This document shows positions 19,057-22,863 of a DNA stretch of 22,863 nt, piece by piece (the stretch's first letter is position 1; each line of letters begins with the position of its first letter). The DNA is taken from NCBI GenBank assembly GCA_036675645.1, contig JAKFEP010000135.1, positions 1-22,863 of the forward strand. Direction: 5' to 3'. This stretch comes from Methylotenera_A sp036675645 (GTDB taxonomy: Bacteria > Pseudomonadota > Gammaproteobacteria > Burkholderiales > Methylophilaceae). Below the pieces are notes generated by a model. The model saw only the letters and a program-made list of their open reading frames with translations. It ran no database searches and was not told the DNA's origin. The position numbers and the translations under genes were made by a program.

Positions 19057-21102
19057 TTAGCCGGCTTGCTGACTGTTTAATAAAGCCTGTAAACCTGCCT
19101 CATCAATAATCGTTACATTCAAGCTTTGAGCTTTTTCTAGTTTACTGCCTGCGTCTGCGCCTGCCACTACAAAGTCTGTTTTCTTAGAAACACTGCCACT
19201 CACCTTGCCGCCAGCCGCTTCAATCAAAGCTTGCGCAGCATCGCGGCTTAAATTGGGTAACGTGCCTGTAAGTACCAATGTTTTACCTAATAGCACGCCT
19301 GTGGCAAATTGTTTACCCGCAGTTTCAGGCCAATGCACACCTAAGGCCTGCATGGATTGAATCACATCACGATTATGCGGTTCGGACAAAAACTGCAAAA
19401 TAGACTCTGCCACAATTGGCCCGACATCATTTACTTGTAACAATGCCTCGAGGTCTGCATCCAGCAAAGCTTGCAGGCTACCAAAATGTGCAGCCAGGTC
19501 TTTTGCCGTGGCTTCGCCGACATTGCGTATACCAAGCCCATATATAAAGCGCGCCAAAGTGGTTTTTTTACTTTGGTTTAACGCATCGACAACATTTTGT
19601 GCTGACTTCTGTGCCATGCGCTCCAGATTGCCCAGCGTAGACACCTCTAGTTTGTAAATGTCGTCTAGGTGATGCACCAAATTTGCTTCAACTAGTTGAT
19701 CTGCCAGCTTTTCGCCCAAGCCTTCAATATCTAAAGCGCGGCGGCTAGCGAAATGCGTGATAGCCTGTTTGCGTTGAGCTGGGCAATACAAGCCGCCAGT
19801 GCAGCGCGCCACCGCCTCATCTGCAGGTCGCTCTATATGCGAGCCACATTGCGGGCACACTGTAGGCATACTGAAACACCTTGCATTGACCGGCCTTTGG
19901 GCTAGTACGACAGAAACCACTTCAGGGATAACATCCCCTGCCCGCCTTACAATCACGGTGTCGCCTATGCGGATATCTTTACGTTTAAGCTCATCTTCAT
20001 TATGCAAGGTGGCATTGGTTACATTAACACCCCCTACAAATACACTTTTTAAGCGCGCTACCGGTGTAATGGCCCCGGTACGACCCACTTGCACTGTAAT
20101 GTCTTCTACAACGGTTTGTGCTTCCTCAGCGGGGTATTTATGGGCGATTGCAAATCTTGGCGCACGAGATACGAAACCCAACTCATTTTGCTGGGAAAAA
20201 CTATTCACTTTGTAGACCACGCCATCGATATCAAACGGCAAACTGGTGCGGGCAGCGCCAATCTGCTGGTAGTATTCTCGCAAACCTTGCGCGCCGCTTT
20301 TGACAGCGCGTAAATCACTCACCGGGAAGTTTAGTTCTGCCAGATAGTCCATGGCATCTGCATGCGATTGCAAAGCTGGCGTGCCGACACTCTCTGGCGC
20401 CATTCTTAATTCCCCTAGGCCATAAGCAAAAAAGTGTAGTGGTCGATTGGCAGTAATCGCTGGGTCTAATTGTCGTAAACTACCCGCGGCTGCATTACGC
20501 GGGTTAGCGAATAACTTACCTCCCTGCGCCTCTTGTGTCTTATTCAAGCGCTCAAAATCGCGTTTAAGCATCAGCACTTCACCTCGCACTTCTAGCAACT
20601 GCGGCGGATTCAAAGTATTCAGTCGCTTGGGAATTGCTCGAATGGTGCGTAAATTATGGGTGACGTTCTCGCCGGTATAGCCGTCGCCACGCGTAGCGCC
20701 TTGTACAAAAAGCCCATTTTCATAAGTGAGCGTAACTGCCAAGCCATCAAATTTCGGCTCCACTGCATATTCAACGCTTTGAATACCCAAACCATCACGA
20801 ACACGTTTATCAAATGCAAGCAACTCACCCTCGCCAAACGCATTGTTAAGTGACAACATGGCTTGTCGGTGCTTCACGCTTTCAAACGCGCCGACGGTCG
20901 CTCCGCCTACACGCTGCGTGGGAGAATCAGGGGTAATTAGTTGTGGGAACTGGGCTTCCAGGTCGACTAATTGACGATATAAGCCATCATATTCGTTATC
21001 GGAGACGGTGGGGGCATCCAGCACGTAATAATGATAATCATGCTGGGCGATTTCTGCCTTTAGTTTGACAATTTGTTGCTGTGCCGCTTCTGTATCAAGC
21101 AT
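19057..21102 (-). CDS. ligA: LigA: NAD-dependent DNA ligase
   Basis: The essential replicative ligase seals nicks using NAD. I used the ATG at 21102 (681 aa); a TTG at 21114 would add MLIF and has no better ribosome binding site. Domains in order are: Ia (HDYHYYVLDAPTVSDNEYDGLYRQL), the adenylation domain with catalytic Lys117 in EPKFDGLAV, the OB fold, a four-Cys zinc finger (CPQCGSH...ARCTGGLYCPAQ), helix-hairpin-helix repeats (RNVGEATAKDLAAHFGSL, LLQVNDVGPIVAESI), and a C-terminal BRCT (about 600-680, GKTLVLTGTLPNLSRDAAQALIEAAGGKV). Length and all key residues are normal. It follows zipA by 39 bp. Confidence 0.98.
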   Translation of the reverse strand: MLDTEAAQQQIVKLKAEIAQHDYHYYVLDAPTVSDNEYDGLYRQLVDLEAQFPQLITPDSPTQRVGGATVGAFESVKHRQAMLSLNNAFGEGELLAFDKRVRDGLGIQSVEYAVEPKFDGLAVTLTYENGLFVQGATRGDGYTGENVTHNLRTIRAIPKRLNTLNPPQLLEVRGEVLMLKRDFERLNKTQEAQGGKLFANPRNAAAGSLRQLDPAITANRPLHFFAYGLGELRMAPESVGTPALQSHADAMDYLAELNFPVSDLRAVKSGAQGLREYYQQIGAARTSLPFDIDGVVYKVNSFSQQNELGFVSRAPRFAIAHKYPAEEAQTVVEDITVQVGRTGAITPVARLKSVFVGGVNVTNATLHNEDELKRKDIRIGDTVIVRRAGDVIPEVVSVVLAQRPVNARCFSMPTVCPQCGSHIERPADEAVARCTGGLYCPAQRKQAITHFASRRALDIEGLGEKLADQLVEANLVHHLDDIYKLEVSTLGNLERMAQKSAQNVVDALNQSKKTTLARFIYGLGIRNVGEATAKDLAAHFGSLQALLDADLEALLQVNDVGPIVAESILQFLSEPHNRDVIQSMQALGVHWPETAGKQFATGVLLGKTLVLTGTLPNLSRDAAQALIEAAGGKVSGSVSKKTDFVVAGADAGSKLEKAQSLNVTIIDEAGLQALLNSQQAG

Positions 21103-21141
21103 GAATATAAGCAACCATTTTCATTAGCGGCAGTGGAAATA

Positions 21142-22395
21142 CTAGTTGAAAAGGCGCATGCTGCTTGGGCTACCAGGCATAATGCCCCGTGCGACCATCG
21201 TGGCATGAATCACTCTAAGCTGTTGCCTGATTTTCTCTAATTGCAAATCACCCAGTGGCTTCTGGTTATCGTCTACTAAGACTGCACCCAAGCTAGTGGC
21301 CATTTTTTGTGCCATTGCGATCATTTGGTTAAATACCTGTTCACTGCTACTGACTTTAGGAATCTCAATTTGCAGGGTGATGCTTTTAAGGACATTGCTG
21401 CGCAAGCTCTCTGTGGTAAAAGGAATGTTGTTACTATCTATAGCCGTAAATAAAACTTGATCATTGGCGTAAAGATAAAACTTGCCATCGTCTTTTAACT
21501 GCATGCCATTAGCCTCGGCCAAGCCTTTAAACTTGGTGCCATGAATCGGAATATCGCCTTGTGCAATATGTGCACTAATCATCTGATCCACTTCAATACA
21601 AAACTGGTCTAATTCCAATGCGCGCTGCATGGAATCGCCACTGCCTTGCCATTCCACGTGGGCATTGACTTCCAAGCCTGCGTCTTCTACTGCAAACTGG
21701 AATTTGTTCAGCACGTTTTTCGCAACCGGGCCGCCACGGTCGGCAAGTTGTAAACTGCAAGCCACTTGCTTGAAGCCCTCAACTGTATTTTCATCCAGCA
21801 CATGCCACTTACCTTGCTCATCTAGTCCATGTAGTGTGCTGGGCAGGCTGATATGCGCAAGCACTTCTTTTAAGGAGTTTAAATCTTGGCTAAGAATGTT
21901 TTTACTGCCATATAAAATGGCCGTTAAATCAATTTGCGGATGCGCAGATTCTGGCAGGTTAACTTGTGCGGCTTGTATTTTTTCGTGCAGCACCGCTTTA
22001 ATAATAGGTTCGGTAATTGAAGGCTCGGTATATGTTGGCTTATCAACTTGTGATACTTTAACTTGTGACGCTAGAATTTGTGCTTCTACGTAATTTTGAG
22101 CCTGAGGTGGTGGAGCGTGTTCATCAACATGCATCACTTCATCAATATGCATCTCGCCAGGGATGGTTTTTTGTTGGAAATGCTTAGACTTTTGAGCGAC
22201 TTCAGCCATTTCTTTATCAATAAGATAAGCATCGGTATCGATATGAAAATCGTCAGCCAGCACATCTTTTTGCGGCACAATAAAATCACTCGTCACTTCT
22301 TTGCGCAGCTTTTTCTCTTGCAACCAGTTGTAGATTACCACGCCGCCAATAATAAAGGCGCCCAGTATAATTAATGCTAACTGTAAATCTGACAT
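21142..22395 (-). CDS. zipA: ZipA-like cell division protein
   Basis: ZipA anchors FtsZ to the inner membrane at the division site. The 417-aa protein has an N-terminal membrane helix (about 5-23, LALIILGAFIIGGVVIYNW), with a basic cytoplasmic segment after it (QEKKLRKEV). A long variable linker follows (with MHIDEVMHVDEHAPPP). The C-terminal half carries the ZipA FtsZ-binding fold (about 255-395: DIPIHGTKFKGLAEANGMQLKDDGKFYLY and ITLQIEIPKVSSSEQVFNQMIAMAQKMATSLGAVLVDD). The position between smc and ligA is the usual betaproteobacterial one and supports the call. Sequence similarity to E. coli ZipA is loose, so assignment rests on architecture plus context. Confidence 0.87.
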   Translation of the reverse strand: MSDLQLALIILGAFIIGGVVIYNWLQEKKLRKEVTSDFIVPQKDVLADDFHIDTDAYLIDKEMAEVAQKSKHFQQKTIPGEMHIDEVMHVDEHAPPPQAQNYVEAQILASQVKVSQVDKPTYTEPSITEPIIKAVLHEKIQAAQVNLPESAHPQIDLTAILYGSKNILSQDLNSLKEVLAHISLPSTLHGLDEQGKWHVLDENTVEGFKQVACSLQLADRGGPVAKNVLNKFQFAVEDAGLEVNAHVEWQGSGDSMQRALELDQFCIEVDQMISAHIAQGDIPIHGTKFKGLAEANGMQLKDDGKFYLYANDQVLFTAIDSNNIPFTTESLRSNVLKSITLQIEIPKVSSSEQVFNQMIAMAQKMATSLGAVLVDDNQKPLGDLQLEKIRQQLRVIHATMVARGIMPGSPSSMRLFN

Positions 22396-22480
22396 ATTAA
22401 TATTCTACTTCTAAAAGTATTCTTGTTTTGATATTAAAAGGTTAACTTTTAATTTGTTTGTCTCAAAAGCTTGCTATGCG

Positions 22481-22863
22481 CTAGGGCTGTAATTCTAATG
22501 CCGCTTCAATATCTACGTCCACTATACGTGAAACACCAGATTCCTGCATGGTAACACCGATGAGTTGCTGCGCCATTTCCATGGTGATTTTATTGTGGCT
22601 CACAAACAAAAACTGCGTTTTTTCGCTCATTTTTTTCACCATATGGCAAAAACGTTCCGTATTGCTATCATCCAATGGTGCATCCACTTCGTCCATAAGG
22701 CAAAATGGCGCCGGGTTCAGCCTGAATAGCGCAAATACCAAAGCTAAGGCAGTCAACGCCTTTTCACCACCGCTAAGTAATTGAATCGTAGTATTTTTCT
22801 TGCCAGGTGGTTGCGCAAACACTTGTAGGCCAGTATCTAAAATCTCGTCACCCAGCAGTTCTA
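22481..22863 (-). CDS. smc: SMC chromosome segregation ATPase, C-terminal end (partial)
   Basis: Only the last 127 or so residues are in the window; the reading frame is open to the right edge and continues beyond it. It carries the SMC C-terminal ATPase lobe: the signature LLSGGEKALTALALVFALF, Walker B FCLMDEVDAPLDDSN with the catalytic Glu in MDEVD, the D-loop, and the H-loop region FLFVSHNK. The protein dimerises and extrudes DNA loops in chromosome condensation. It is separated from zipA by 85 bp. An internal GTG near 22822 is not a real start. The assignment is secure from the motifs; the missing part should hold the coiled coils, hinge and Walker A. Confidence 0.96.
   Translation of the reverse strand, partial: ELLGDEILDTGLQVFAQPPGKKNTTIQLLSGGEKALTALALVFALFRLNPAPFCLMDEVDAPLDDSNTERFCHMVKKMSEKTQFLFVSHNKITMEMAQQLIGVTMQESGVSRIVDVDIEAALELQP

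Noticed and set aside
22481..22822. Complete 113-aa ATPase gene
   Set aside because: The frame stays open upstream of the internal GTG to the window edge and encodes more of the SMC C-terminal domain, so it is the end of smc.

Overview
The window looks like a chromosomal segment of a fairly AT-rich betaproteobacterium. The smc-zipA-ligA order at the right end, the betaproteobacterial style of the Tad locus and the msrPQ pair all point that way. Methylophilaceae (for example Methylotenera-like) is my best guess, but it is an inference from gene content and composition only. Every protein gene I call is on the minus strand except one 24-codon ORF, so the window reads right to left.

Right end (about 22.9-18.0 kb): the 3' end of smc, then zipA (FtsZ-binding division protein), ligA (NAD-dependent DNA ligase) and a secreted TPR protein. 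Next (18.0-15.5 kb) is a probable operon msrP-msrQ-doxX for periplasmic methionine sulfoxide repair, closed by a palindromic terminator.

Centre (15.4-3.6 kb): a complete Tad/Flp type IVb pilus locus. It holds flp (58 aa), tadV/cpaA prepilin peptidase, cpaB, the cpaC secretin, a small lipoprotein, a TadG-like protein, two TadE/F-type pseudopilins, tadZ/cpaE, tadA/cpaF, tadB, tadC and tadD (a TPR protein fused to a LytR_C-like domain). A perfect 16-bp palindrome lies upstream of flp, and an 11-bp hairpin separates the abundant pilin gene from the assembly genes. tadD ends at an amber codon followed by 24 further protein-like in-frame codons and then a terminator-like hairpin, so its C-terminus may have been shortened recently.

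Left end (1-3.6 kb): an accessory cluster of small orphan genes. (i) Two related hydrophilic proteins (564-764 and 3061-3306) and an unrelated one (212-418) share an almost identical upstream element, placed exactly 30 bp from matching -10 boxes. (ii) Three tandem paralogues encode 65-66 aa hairpin membrane proteins, each preceded by 9-bp direct repeats spaced exactly 25 bp apart. (iii) A small secreted protein sits downstream of the 3061-3306 gene. (iv) On the plus strand, a 24-aa hydrophobic peptide ORF has its Shine-Dalgarno and start codon complementary to its own 3' region, as in type I toxin mRNAs. (v) A plus-strand run of three hairpins ending in a strong terminator suggests a small RNA. 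The left end therefore looks like two small-protein regulons plus a candidate toxin/RNA element. I see no insertion sequence, tRNA, rRNA or CRISPR array.
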